Assembly (NCBI GenBank): GCA_025201345.1
Contig: JAIXMG010000013.1
Span: 1 to 64,000, forward strand
From: Thamnidium elegans
Lineage: Eukaryota; Mucoromycota; Mucoromycetes; Mucorales; Mucoraceae
Direction: 5' to 3'
DNA length: 64,000 nucleotides
The translations under genes and the position numbers were made by a program. Under the pieces are notes generated by a model. That model was not told where the DNA came from. It saw only the letters and a program-made list of their open reading frames with translations, and did not search any database. Shown here piece after piece: positions 1 to 12,428 of this stretch (the first letter of the stretch is position 1; every line of letters begins with the position of its first letter).

Positions 1-1339
1 TATATCAGCATTAGAAACATAAAAACAAATCTAATTGAAACAATTAGGTGTGTATACCTATATTTTGTAAAATAAAGGGCGAGCCTTTTTTTTTTTTTTT
101 TTTCAAGCTAGTACCTAATTGTACATTATGTAATGACAAGCGCTGAGTTGCTGATATACTCCTTTACATAATCTTGGGCCTATAAAATGCTTATCTATAA
201 CACATAGACCAATCCATAGGTTCTTTTATTGCCAGAAAAGAAAATGAAACAAGATCGACATCCCCAGCCGATTTTTTTTTTTTTTTGTGTACTGTACGCA
301 CAAACCACTTGTATTAAAAGATGCAGTCTGTTACAAAAGCAACTGACACATACTATCCCATTTTTGTACATATTTTAAAATGGTTATAATTTGCGCAAAG
401 CCAACTTGGATAATTTTTTTCTTGTACTACACACATCCTAATCAGGTCTTCTCCATGAATAAACGGTATTTATGTGGGGGAAATATAGATCCATGAAAAA
501 AGATTTTTCCTTAGGGTAAAAAAATGAAGCGGTGTCTGTTTTTTTTTGTTACTAATCTAACAATAGGTTTTGTTTTGTTTCATGCAATTTTTATTGAATA
601 AGTTCATTTCATACACAAACAAGAACTCTTACAAAATATAATTTCTTTTTTTGCTCCGATCCGATCCGGCTTTTTTTTTTTTTTTTGTGTACACATTTTA
701 TATGTAAACCAAATTTTTAGTGTATGCTTTTGGTACGGCATAAAAAAAAATAAAGGTTTCTAGTAAAAAGGTGTACCTTTTTATTTTTTAATACATCCGA
801 AACTCCATCTCCCCGAGTTCGTTACACTTGGTAATATTATAAAGACAATTTTCTTTTCCAGACCCACGTAAATAAGCGCGATTGGTGTTTTTTTTTTACA
901 GTTTCTGTAATGCTAAACCATACATTGATAAGGGAAATTATAGTTGCGAATTTTTTTTTTAGTCACTTTGATAAAATACGTATTTTTTGCGTGTACCAAT
1001 AACGGGAAAGTTAAACTCAGAAAGTGGAGAAATACAGAAAAGGAATAATTAGGATTAAAACGACAGAAAGAGATTTTTTATATATGTTTACTGCAGGAAC
1101 GGTTTTAGAGTAATGTTTATGTTAATATACAGAGAGACAAAGGTATTTTTTGATCTGCAGTGTACAAGTGTATTCCCTTGCGCCAAAAAAAAAACCCTAA
1201 AAAAAATGAATTGGTCTTTTTTTGTATTAAACGTTTGGGGGTAGTAAACAACAATTAATTTTTTTTATTACAATTTTTTTTTTTTTTCTACTCGGTGGAA
1301 TTTTACACGGTGGAATGCCGAGTCAAATTCCACCGAGTC

Positions 1340-1375
<36 letters not shown>

Positions 1376-3830
1376 ACACGGTAGACTTTTCTCTCTTCAG
1401 GTCATTAAACCCAATCAAGTAGTGCAAAAAGCGAAAAGACACGTGTATAGGACCGTTTGCGTAAAGGGATCAAGACCTTGTGGTGCCAATCCAAGAAGGT
1501 ACAAATACCTAATTAGCAGTTTTTTTTTTAATGATAACAAAATTAAACTACGACATTTTACAGTTTAGCATGTTTTTTATAGTTTTCGATTTAGGGACAT
1601 GAGTACTCTGTTCTTTTATAAAAGATAAGTTTCTTGCTTTGAATGCAAAAGGTCAAAAGAGGTATATAATAAAAGTTCTTTATTTTATTTTATTTTATTT
1701 TTTTAAAAAAAAGAACCTTATGGAGTGATAGGTAGAATTTCTTTGGTAGGTTAGGTTACGAAATAATTAAAATTTCGTAACATGTTTCGCAGATCAAAAA
1801 AAAAAAAAAAAAAATACATAGAATAGTGAGTTCTTTCAAATACTATGTTTTAATGAATTAAATGCGTGGGAAATTCCTTTTCTGTAAATATATGTGTTAA
1901 CATATCCTCGTAGTTAATATCATTTTACCCCTGTGTAGTTTTTACAGCACTTTTTTTACTTTGCTTAAAAAAAAAAATCATGCACTTTTTTTTATAGACG
2001 GAGCCCACACTTTTACAAATTAATGCAAGGTAAGAGTAAACTGTTAAATCAATTCTTTTTATAAATAAAAAGAAAGTATGCTTAAATAAATAGTATTTTG
2101 GGCTTTTATCTTTTTACCTTCTTATGTTGATTTATCCGAGGTTCTCTACTAGTCAATCCGATTAAACAGTTTTTATAATATTAAAAAACGTTTCTGTTTA
2201 AAATCTAAACTCACAAAGATAGATAGGATTTAAGTTTATAATTTGTCAATTTATATAATTATCGGTCTATTCCAAGTAAAATTAGACTCCAATTGTCTAA
2301 CCCTACTTTTTTTTTTTTTTTCGGTTCGTCATAATGCACTCGTTTTAATGGGTCTTTCGATTATAACTAAATGTTATTTACAGGTTATATATACCTTAAG
2401 CAGGTGATGATATTAAATGACAAAACAGAAACAGTGAGAGAATTTTGTTTGTTTGGTGGCCCGTTCTTTTCTTTCACCGACTACCCTATCTCTTTTTGAA
2501 AACCAATTCGTCAACTGACGAAAGTTTGATTACACGAGAAAACTTTAAAAAAAAAAAAGGTGAGTACAAGACAGTTTTTTTTTTTTATATATATAAATAA
2601 TATATATTTTATATCTTTTTTTTTTTTCTTTTTTTATATATCTCTTTTTTTTTTTCAGTGTAGGTTTAGAAAAAAAAAAAACCAGAAGATCTTGTAACTT
2701 TTTATCTTTTATCTTTTTTTTATAAGTAAGCATGAACAATGACCTCGCAATTCAAATTTTTTTTTTGCCCGATGTTTTTTTTTAAAGGCCACTTTTAACA
2801 GCCGACTTTTTTTTTACTGTATCGTAAAAAAAAAAACTACTATTCTAATTATTTATATAATCTTTTTAGACTGTTAAGTTTTTTTTTGTGCGCACCCGGT
2901 AAAAAAAAAAATCATGATTATCAGGTAAACAAAAAGGGTGGAAAGCATATTTTTTATTATCTACTACCAATCAAATGCTCGACGATCGGATGAAGATAAT
3001 AACATCCGCTCTATTAATTGATTACCATTATAAACATGATTGGCCTCTGATGTTGTAACCCTTTCTTTTTATGTATAACCAACATAAAATACACAATTTT
3101 TCGTATATATATATTATTTTTTTTTTAAATGACCGATTTTCGTTACATCAAATTGAGTCACTCTCGGTTGAAATGAGATTGTAAGAGTCATAAATTTTTT
3201 TGATGTGCCTGCTTCTTTGAATAAGAAGAGTAGAAGAGTTTATTTTTTTATATATCAATATCACTCGTGAGTTCATCCTAATATTTATAAACCCAAACAT
3301 AACATTAGGTAGTTGTACAGAATGGGGGAGGACAAGGGGAGGAAAGAAAGAATCGTTTTATAGTTTCACGACCTTTTACGACTTATATGGAGGTCGCTTT
3401 TTTTTTTTTTTTTTTTTAAAGTTCAGGATAGGATAATCGCAATAACGCGAACAATAACACGAACAATAACTTTTACTGATTTTTTAAAAAACAACAAAAC
3501 AACAAAGTTACAGTAAAAATATACAGTGAGAAAATATATAAGCAGTTTTAGTAAACACATAAATATACACAAAAAAAAAAAAAAAATACGGGCGTGAGGT
3601 CACCTTGCGTGGGGGAGTTTATAAAAAAAAAAAAAAAGAAAAAAAAAGGTATATAAACAAGTGTTTAAAGCAAGGCTGTTTTTCTTCTTCTTCTCTTCTT
3701 CTTTTCCCTTTTCTACTCTTTTTAAAATTATAATCGTTATTTAGAAACTTCCTTTTTCGACCCCACCTTTTTTCTTTTTAAAAGATTTAACCCTCTTTTT
3801 TTTTTTTGCAAAAAAAAAAATAATAATAAT
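1..3830. other. Gene-free AT-rich region
   Basis: I see no convincing coding region on either strand. The stretch is dominated by A and T homopolymers, short AT microsatellites and a small hairpin at 1290-1338. The last few hundred bases are pyrimidine-rich and carry a TATA-like stretch (gtatataaac, about 3648) some 180 bp before the GATA gene, so they probably contain its promoter and leader. Confidence 0.6.
1290..1338. repeat. Perfect 13-bp inverted repeat (hairpin)
   Basis: ACTCGGTGGAATT at 1290-1302 is repeated as its exact reverse complement at 1326-1338 around a 23-bp loop. The core CGGTGGAAT also occurs in the loop. A long poly(A) tract follows directly. It may be the remnant of a small foldback element; I cannot assign a family. 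Confidence 0.6.
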
Positions 3831-4144
3831 ATGATGGAAGACGAAGAATATATGTTACAATATGCTAATGAAGAAGTATTTGAAAAAGGGTCTTTTTCAG
3901 ATATTTTACAACAGCAGCAACAGTTTCATCAACAAGTGTTACCATCTCCTACCTCTACTGGTCAAGCCTTTAGTAACTTCCCTTCCCCTACTCTATCAAA
4001 CGATAGTGACGTTGATTTAAGCTTTCTTCAAAATATTTCTACTACTGGTGGTGGATTTCATATACCCCAACAAGACGGTTTTGATCAATTTGTTCAGTTT
4101 GAAGAACAGGAAGAAGAACAGGAAGAAGAACAGGAAGAAGAAGA

Positions 4145-4179
<35 letters not shown>

Positions 4180-5087
4180 GCGTACATGACTTTAAGAAGA
4201 AGGTGGTAGATATGAAAAAGAAATCAAGCCATAGTAAAAACTCTAAATCCAACCGCTCACCACGTCAACTCGAATGCTTTAATTGTCATGTTACAAAAAC
4301 ACCTTTATGGCGTAGAACTCCGGATCGTGCTCACTCATTATGTAATGCATGTGGACTTTATTATAAACAGTATAATACCCATCGTCCTCTCCATATTCGT
4401 CAAAAACATCAGACGAATCAAAATAAGCAAGCAGCAGCAGCAGCAGCAGCCGTCGCATCTAATATTGCTGTTGAGTCATCATCTCCGTTAAATTCGCCTT
4501 CATCGCCTCTACAAGATAATAATAACTTTGAACTCAACTTTACAAATCAAGAAGAACAACAGCAACAGCAACAACAACAAAACATACAACAAAGTATGCA
4601 GCAGCATTGTCAAAGTTGTTTTCAAACGGATTCTCATGTCTGGCACTTGAATGATATTGGACAAACAATTTGTAATGCTTGCCATTTGTACACTAATTTG
4701 CAACAATTGTCTCATTCTAATCAATCGTCACCTATTGGACAAAAAAGAAAATCTTCGTATGATGAACCAGATAATCTTAAAGTTCAAAGATTATTTTTGG
4801 ATGTTCAACAACATCATCATCATCATTTACAACAGCAACAACAGCAGCAGCAGCAGCAGCAAATATTTCCTTCTATTGTGATGCCTCAAGAATCTTTACC
4901 TACTCCTATTACTACACCTAATCATGATGACCAACAAAACCAAAATAATGATGATACGAGGTTTAAGTCTCTTATTGGACGTATGTCACCTCAGCAAATG
5001 GAAGGGTTTTTAAATATGTTGGAAAGAAGATGTGCTATTCTTCGTTCAATTATTTATACTGATAACAATAGCATGATTACTTCATAA
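3831..5087 (+). CDS. GATA-type zinc-finger transcription factor, two fingers
   Basis: Single exon, 418 residues. The first finger (about residues 149-174) has the form C-X2-C-X18-C-X2-C with the typical LWRR and CNACGLYYK blocks, so it should bind GATA-like DNA. A second, degenerate finger (about 260-284) is C-X2-C-X17-C-X2-C; it keeps CNAC but has lost the two arginines after the tryptophan and may not bind DNA. The rest is low complexity: a long acidic tract around residues 91-116, Lys/Ser-rich basic sequence before the first finger, and Ala, Gln and His runs after it. I chose the first ATG of an MM start preceded by an A/T-rich leader. The family acts in the nucleus in nitrogen, iron or light regulation; which one applies here cannot be read from the sequence. 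Confidence 0.88.
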
Positions 5088-5861
5088 CCACAAAAAAAAA
5101 AAAAATCGCATACACATATATATATACGTATCTCTCTCTCTTTCTTTCTTTCCCTTTCCTTTTCACATCTTTTGTACAAAATACCCTTTCCTTTTTTTTT
5201 CTTCTTTCTCTCTCTCTCTTTCTCCTTTTCTATTATATTATTATTTTACTATTACATGTTGACATGCAAAAAATAAAAAAAATAAAAAACTTACATATTT
5301 ATCACGCACTCATTTTGTTTGTTTTTTTTTTTAAAAAAAAAAAAAAGGAACTGACCCTATATAAATAAAATCATATTCTAAAATATTTTTCCCACGATGT
5401 AACGTAAAAATAATAAACAACTGAATTTTAAAATACAAAAGCGGCGAAAAAGAAAAAAAAAAAAAAAAGTTTGTTCTGTGTAATGATATAATATGATTTT
5501 TTAAAACTGGGGAAACGTATTTACGCTTTTTAATATATATATAATGCCTACTTACGTGAATATATTATAAGGGGAAAAAAAGGTCACCTTTTTTTTTTTT
5601 TGGTATATTTGTATTACTTTCAATAATAGTGACCTATTTTTTTTTTCTATAACGTCATTTTATGTATGTACTTTAATATTTACTAAATAAAAAAGAAAGT
5701 GTTCAAGGGTATTATACCAAAACTTTTTTTAAAAGCGCAATTAATCTCTTTCTTTCGCCTTCACGCACGCTTGTATACATGGCAACAGTAAAAAGAAAAA
5801 TAAAGTACCGACGTTACTACGTTACCATTAAGCAGTTTAAAGCAGCACAGTAGTTCCACTA
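5088..5861. other. Intergenic region
   Basis: Pyrimidine- and poly(A)-rich 3' flank of the GATA gene. It includes CT microsatellites near 5131-5225 and a T11/A14 tract junction at about 5322-5346. No gene is seen. Confidence 0.6.
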
Positions 5862-6534
5862 TCAATTTTTAAAATAAATTAGCAGATGCTTAACATACCC
5901 TTTTTGGATAAAATTAGCTGTGGAAAGTTTTTTTTTTTTTTTGCTTTTTCCAAGCACTATGGGAAGCTTTGCGTTTATACTATTCAGTACTTGCTCATGT
6001 AAAAACCGAAAGCATCGCCTGTTGAGCATAATAGCGGACGATAACTCTTTTAAGTTTCTGTATAGATATGATTTACTCGCAACGGAAAGAGGTGTTTCTT
6101 CCATAATATAAACCTTTTTGCTTACTTCTTTTTGTAAATCGAATAACCGTTTAAAAAATTGGTGTGGCTCTGAGTACAAATCCTCTGGATTGTTACTCAT
6201 GGTTTTATCAACTTCACACTCATTACAAAATTCAACAAATGCATCTTGGATATATGTAGGGGAGGGGGTTACCATTCTCTGTTATAAGCGTAAACACTGA
6301 GTACACAAATACGTGATCTATTACTGGTACGTCTTCGTCCTTTTTCAAGAGCTTCAGGGAAATATAACTAATAAACAAAGAATCAATGTACATCACCTTC
6401 GTTGTATGTGTTGTCGCGTTGATGAGACTTTTATCTTTACATACATTGTTCAAAGAACATTTGATAACAAATATTTCTTTTTTCTCGTTGGATTCATGCT
6501 TTGTCTCTTTTTTTTTTTCTTCTTGCTTGAACAT
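5862..6534 (-). pseudogene. Unrecognised gene split by a frameshift
   Basis: Two minus-strand reading frames overlap head to tail: an upstream part (6232-6534, about 100 residues, ending shortly after ITENG) and a downstream part (5862-6275, about 137 residues, opening with SPTYIQDAF). The switch occurs in a homopolymer run that reads ggggaggggg on the plus strand (6259-6268), where one base fewer would join the frames. The downstream part is rich in charged and aromatic residues and does not look like random AT-rich sequence. I do not recognise the family. Upstream, a possible extra exon ending at a GTAAGT donor (about 6565) could add an N-terminus. It is either a pseudogene or a gene with an assembly indel. 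Confidence 0.4.
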
Positions 6535-9016
6535 ACTCTCTCTCTGCTAGGTATAATTTGGTACTTACTCCTTAAAAACTTTTTTTTCCTTAGACGAACT
6601 CTCACCATTAATTAAAATATCGAATGATCAATCAAAGTATTTTTTTATATATCATACTTTTTGACGTGTCCTGTAACAAGTTTATCTAAGCAAGTCTTTG
6701 ATCGCAAAGCGAAGAAAGGATTTATATACCTCATTCACGTTGGTCTATTAAGTTACAAAGACTATTCTCACTATCAAATTTATTTTGTAATCAAGGCAAG
6801 AAGAAGTGGTTATGTATTGAACATTGCAAAAATATTATAATATATTCAACTAACAGTGATTGTTTTTAATGCAAACAATGCTTTGGGGATACTTATCGAG
6901 AATATTGTATGCAGCTTAAAGTATTCTAGCTTCGAATGTTTCAGTATCTTGTAACGTTTGACGTTTGGTCCGGACTTTTTAACTAGAGCCCAGAATTGCT
7001 CATAAATTAGTACGAATAGAGTGTGATAAGATAAAAACCCTTCGAAATTCTCGTACTTCATAATATCCAGCGCGTCATTAATAATCTTTTTATTTTATAA
7101 GAATCTGCGAATTTAAGTTTGAATTTCAGGCTTGATTAAAAGCATAAAAATAGTTTTTTTACGCTCCTCAATTTTAAAGCAATGATTGGCAAAAAAAAAA
7201 AGTCCGCTAGAAATACATATTTTTTGTTTGTTTGTGTGGGTCAAGACAACATCAGCCACTTAAGGGGGCATTGGATCTACATGTAAAAAGTTGGGTCTCA
7301 CATATTTACACTCCTCCGCCATAAGATTTTTTTGATGATTATTAAGAGGAATGTTATATGGGTTTACTAATATCGAGTTTAGCTCATTACCCCCCTCAGC
7401 CTCGGGAAGAAAACAAATATATTAGTCAAATCTTTTAGTATATTTGCTTACGTATATATAAATTATTTAAAATATGATGGGTTTCAGGGGGGGGGGGGGA
7501 TGGGGGGAGTATATGTCATAGAACAATTTAAATGGGGCAACCAATTGTCGTTTTTATCTACTACCGTTGCAATATTATCTTGCTTTAAAAGAAATCTTGA
7601 TTTCATATCTAAAAAGGTTACTTATAAACAGAGAGAAACAGAATTATTATTACAGGTTAATAGTGAAGATCAGTTGATAAATAGAATGTAAAGAAACGCA
7701 GTGTGATATCAATAAAGATTTTGATTTAATTAGGGGAAAGAAGAAGAAGAAGAAGGGTAAAACCCCTTTCTTCCTCCTGTATATATATAAAGGTTCATAT
7801 ATATATATATATTATAATTTGAACTACATGATGCCACTATTTTTGAAGTCTGTAAAATCTCTCTTGTTTACAGCGTAGATCATTCGAAGCAGCATAATGG
7901 TATCATTTATTTATCTGCCCTATAAGTTCCAGTCTGGATTGTACTTTTTTTTTTTATTAGAACCATCAGAATTGAATGCAGTACAGAATATACTAAAAAT
8001 TTACTTGATAATTCTGATTCGAATACTTAATTTAGTACATATATATATATATATATATATACCTTTTTGTTATTGTTGATTATACAATTAGTATTCATTG
8101 GTTATAATAATTAAATCTACCATTGTATTTATCCTTTCACTTTCGAGTAAATGACTAATTTAAATATCATTAGACCTCCCCCCCCCCAAAAAAGGCGCAC
8201 TGACGATATCTTTTTGGCGTAAAAGAATCTTTTTTTGTACTGATATATTACCAAGATTTTTTTTATATAAAACCATTTCACTGACAAATGCTGATAAAGC
8301 AAAAATTAGGTGCCCCTTTTTTTTTCGATTGTAGCCTAATAGTTTAGGATCTTCAATTGTTTGATCTTCCCGATGAATTCAGATTTTTATAGTATGGTAA
8401 GGGGTGAGAAGGGACGAAAAACGAACATTCTTGAACATTTTACTGTAAATATATAATCCAAATTGTAAAAACAAAAAGGCACTGTACAAAAAAAAAAAAA
8501 AGATTGTATTCTCAAGTAGTGTAAGGCATGTATTATGTCAAGTATATTTATACGCACGGAATAAAAATAATAATAATACTGAAGTAACGATTTTGTAAAT
8601 ACTACAGCATAAAACCCCCGTACATCTTTTATAAATTCTTTAAAATAATGAAATGTATTTTATATAAATTAAAACAAAGGTGTTGTAATAAATTTGCCGC
8701 CAAAAATAAACAACTTTTGTTAAAGTAGGATCTACAATGATTTTATCTTTTTTTTCCAATTATATATATATATATATTTTCAAAATACTCAAGCCGATCA
8801 ATATTCTTTTAATGTTGCTAGTTACTCCTTAAACAGCTTCTCCTCGCTAGTCTATAATAGTTTACAGATATATATTTTTTGTTCACCCTTTATACTCTAA
8901 TACATTTTGAAAAGTCGGTTCTTTTTAAGCCAATAATACACATTACATGTGATATTCACGTGATTTCAAAAATAAATAAGTAATGTATTTACATGCATGA
9001 AAAATTTTTTAGTAAA
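6535..9016. other. Gene-poor region
   Basis: I see no gene I can support. A 71-codon minus-strand frame at 6846-7061 has mixed composition and might be a fragment related to the upstream broken locus. The stretch contains a G13 run (7487-7499), a C10 run (8178-8187), and TA microsatellites near 7797-7812 and 8036-8060. Confidence 0.5.
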
Positions 9017-9089
9017 GGTTTCGTGATGTAATTGGTTAGCATGCAAGACTCTGAATCTTGCCATCCGAGTTCGAGTCTCGGCGAGACCT
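9017..9089 (+). tRNA. tRNA-Gln (anticodon CUG)
   Basis: The sequence folds into a full cloverleaf. The acceptor stem is GGTTTCG with CGAGACC (one G-U pair), the D arm is ATG/CAT, the anticodon stem CAAGA/TCTTG encloses CTCTGAA with anticodon CTG (reads CAG, Gln), and the T stem CCGAG/CTCGG encloses TTCGAGT, the internal B box. There is no intron and CCA is not encoded. A run of T residues follows immediately as a Pol III terminator. Confidence 0.93.
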
Positions 9090-9093
9090 CTTC

Positions 9094-9102
9094 TTTTTTT
9101 TT
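9094..9102 (+). terminator. RNA polymerase III terminator of tRNA-Gln
   Basis: Nine T residues start 4 bp after the tRNA 3' end, as expected for Pol III termination. Confidence 0.75.
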
Positions 9103-10156
9103 GCTAAAGTATGGCAAAAAGCGGAGTTGATAAGAAAACGTTTCTCCGTGAAAGAAAAAGATAAAGTAAGATTATGTAATGGATGGTGATCTTATTATAT
9201 ATATATGCAGGAAGACATAATCGTTCTACATGAAACATATGTATTTTTTTTTTAAAAGTGTATAAATAGTAACAGAAAATATATATATACATGATCAAAA
9301 AAATATTATTATAAAAAAAAATAGTCTACTTCAAAATGGTTAAATGCAAATTTGAATGACGGAAGTGAGAATAAAAAATGGTCGATACTTCAACAAAAGG
9401 TTTTTGAGTTATTATAGTTTCAGGGACTTGTTTATTCTTCTAAATCTATACATTGAAAATCATGAAACGAATGTTATTTACCGAGAACTAATGATTTACA
9501 GTAGACATACAAAAGTTTCGAAATAATGAAATTACAGTGTAATAATGACGATAAATCCAGAAGTAGTAATTTTGATATATATACCAAAAATGTAAATTTA
9601 AAGTTACAGCATCATTACACATGTAATAGCGGGTGAAAGCACGATCCTTTGTGTAATTGATAAAATTAAATTAGGAATAAAAACGTGATCTACAGGGATA
9701 ATAACAAAAAAAAAAGTTTTGATAAGACAGAAAAAAAAAGGAATGTCACGAGTAAAAGATTGGTACAAAATATAATAGAGTATTCTATTTTGTGATCCGA
9801 AGAGAGAAAGAAAGAGAGAGACATGTGTTCTCAAGATTGATATCTGATTCGATAAAAGGTAAAATTATTCAAATCAAGATTAACCGGGAAGCGGTAAAAT
9901 AAGCGACCGCTTTATGTACTACCTTAAAGGACTGTCCATCAAAAAGAAATTTTTTATTTTTTATTTTGATCCGGGGGGGGGGAGTGCTCAGCATGTTACG
10001 GAGTAATGTATATTAGTATGTAATATTTCCCTTTCTTCAAGCAAATATATATTTTTTTTACTCTTTACTAAAAATGGAATATAAAATATGCTATTAAAAA
10101 AACGGTCTTTTAAAAAAACAAACATAATAAAATCCCATAAAAGGGGATACAGTAGC

Positions 10157-10199
<43 letters not shown>

Positions 10200-12428
10200 T
10201 ATATTCCACCCCACAAAAATCATGCAACTTGATTCGTGTGTTTTTTGGTGCCAAATGATTTCAAGCTAAGCGTTAAAAAGATTACATCATCCATTAATAT
10301 TTGTTTGAATTTGAAATGAGCAAGTAAATTAGTATGAAACTTTTTTTTCATAAACATTTTCTTGCCCCCCAATCAACCGTCTTCCCGGATTTCCTTTTGT
10401 TGATTCGAAAATTTCCCTCTTTTTCTATTTGACTGGGTAAACAAAAAGAAAATGAACAAATAACAATGACGCATAGTTTTAGCTTTAAAAAAAAAAGCGA
10501 AACAAGAGAGAGAGAGAGAGAGATCATTTTTTTTTTGTTAGAGCTGTATAACCAAGTAAATAAACTCATTACTGTCTTTTTTTAGTTAAGCGAGCGTGTG
10601 ATGTTTTTTTTTTTCAACAATTTTGAGACGGAGCAAATTATCTTTTAAAAAAATATTACAATTGTTGAATATGATAGCGCATGGTAGTCCACAGAAAATT
10701 AACTTTTTTTTTTTTTTTTTTATTAGCAAACTCTAGTTGAACGTGATTTTTGGAATTGATAGTTACGAAATAATTTTTCTATTTACTTAGTTAAAAAAAA
10801 AGTACTTGAGGGATTTTTTATTTTTCCCGTTATTTTGTATCGCCGATGATATTTGTATAAAAAACGTGGTCGGGGACTTGACCGAGGTACAGATTTTCGA
10901 TTTCCTTGAATTATATTGGTTTTTTGAACTAATTTGAACTTGTCCAATCCCTCGAGATGAAATCGAAAAAAAGAAAAAAAAAAGCACACCATCCTTCGTG
11001 CGAAAAAAAGAAAAAAAAAAAAAAAAAAAAAGATTTTCTTTATTGATCTCAAAAAAAGTCCTTTATCTATGTGCAGCAATACATTATAATTGCAGTATTA
11101 GATTTCTAACATTTCTTTTTTTTTTTAAAAAAAAAAAGTAACTCCTTGATAATATAATAAATTTAAGAATGAATTATTTATTCAAACCGGCTGACCCGTC
11201 CGTTCCACCGACCCGAGTATCAGACCGACATCTTCCATTGTTGTTTGTTAGATGGTTGAACTATATCCCTATTACATTTTTTGAGGGTAAAATAATAAAC
11301 GTAGTTTTTTTTTTTTTTTTTTTTTTGTGACCTTTTTTTTTTTTTTTTTTTTTTCTTTCTTTATATTACGCAGAAAACATAATATCACACAGTAAGGGGG
11401 CCATAGTAATAGGGGATTGATGTGTGAGAGTACTCGTATACTTGAGAGTGGCAAGAAGAGGGGTTGGAGGGAGCACAGAGAGGTATACAAAAAAGTAACT
11501 TAAAAAAAAAAAAAAGGGGTCCCCTTATAAACTAAATGGAATGTATCTTTTTGGTAAATCAGGGGAATCATATACCTTACACACATTATATATATACACA
11601 CACGTATATAATAACATCATCTAAAACGGCTTTTACAAAAGGGTAAATGCTTCACGAGTCATTTTTTATAGTATAACGCGGCACATGTTTTTATTTATTT
11701 AGACTCACCAGATCGACCTGATGAATACAAGTTTGTGACGTCAAAAACGGGCAAAAAAAAAAGAGCATTAGCAAGTGAATATAAAGTGTTTCTGGGGGGG
11801 ATAATCTATTTACATACGGGAAAGGTGACAATGTTGGCGGGCAAAAGCGGGGGGACATGAAATCAAAAAAAAAGTGAAGAGTGCAGTAAAAAAAGGTGAA
11901 TGATTTATCATTGGTACAATTACATCGCCGACAAAAGAAATACTAACTGCACCATGTAGCGGTAGTATTGTAAATCCCCATATGGAGTGAAGGAGAAAGT
12001 GAGGGGGGGAGTTATACTGGATTAGGAAAGTTAGATTACTTCTTTTTAGGTGACCCCCTGCCCGTGCTTCTTTTTTTTCTTTTTTTAAACTAAACTTATT
12101 TTTTTTTTGATATAAATACAAGTTAGTTTTTTTTTGCTCTTATCTTTTTTTTTTCTTCTTTTTTTTCCTCGTTTCGTTTTGACCAACCCTCTCCACTCCA
12201 CACCATTCATTCTCTTATAAAATAACTTTTTTTTTTTTTAACCAAAAAAAAACTTTTTTTTAACATCCAACCAGAGAAAAATTACTTTCTTTTGGACCCA
12301 AAGCTAATTCACTTTTTATAAAAGAAAAAAAAAAAAAAAAAAAGAGTTTACTTTTCAACACTCTCTTTTTTTCCCTATTTTTTTTTTATTCAAAACTTAT
12401 ATATACACACACAAACACACAATCAAAA
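9103..12428. other. Gene-poor region and PMA1 upstream region
   Basis: No supportable gene. The sequence is AT-rich with very long T and A runs (for example 10160-10194, 11307-11354), an AG microsatellite near 10506-10523 and a G9 run near 9973. The last ~300 bp are pyrimidine-rich and precede the H+-ATPase ATG, consistent with the leader and promoter of a highly expressed gene. Confidence 0.55.

Noticed and set aside
7500..7691. 63-codon plus-strand frame after the G13 run
   Set aside because: No homologue-like motif, start inside a G-rich run, flanks non-coding.
11810..12121. 103-codon minus-strand frame upstream of PMA1
   Set aside because: Composition shifts with homopolymers and it covers the probable PMA1 promoter; no recognisable motif.
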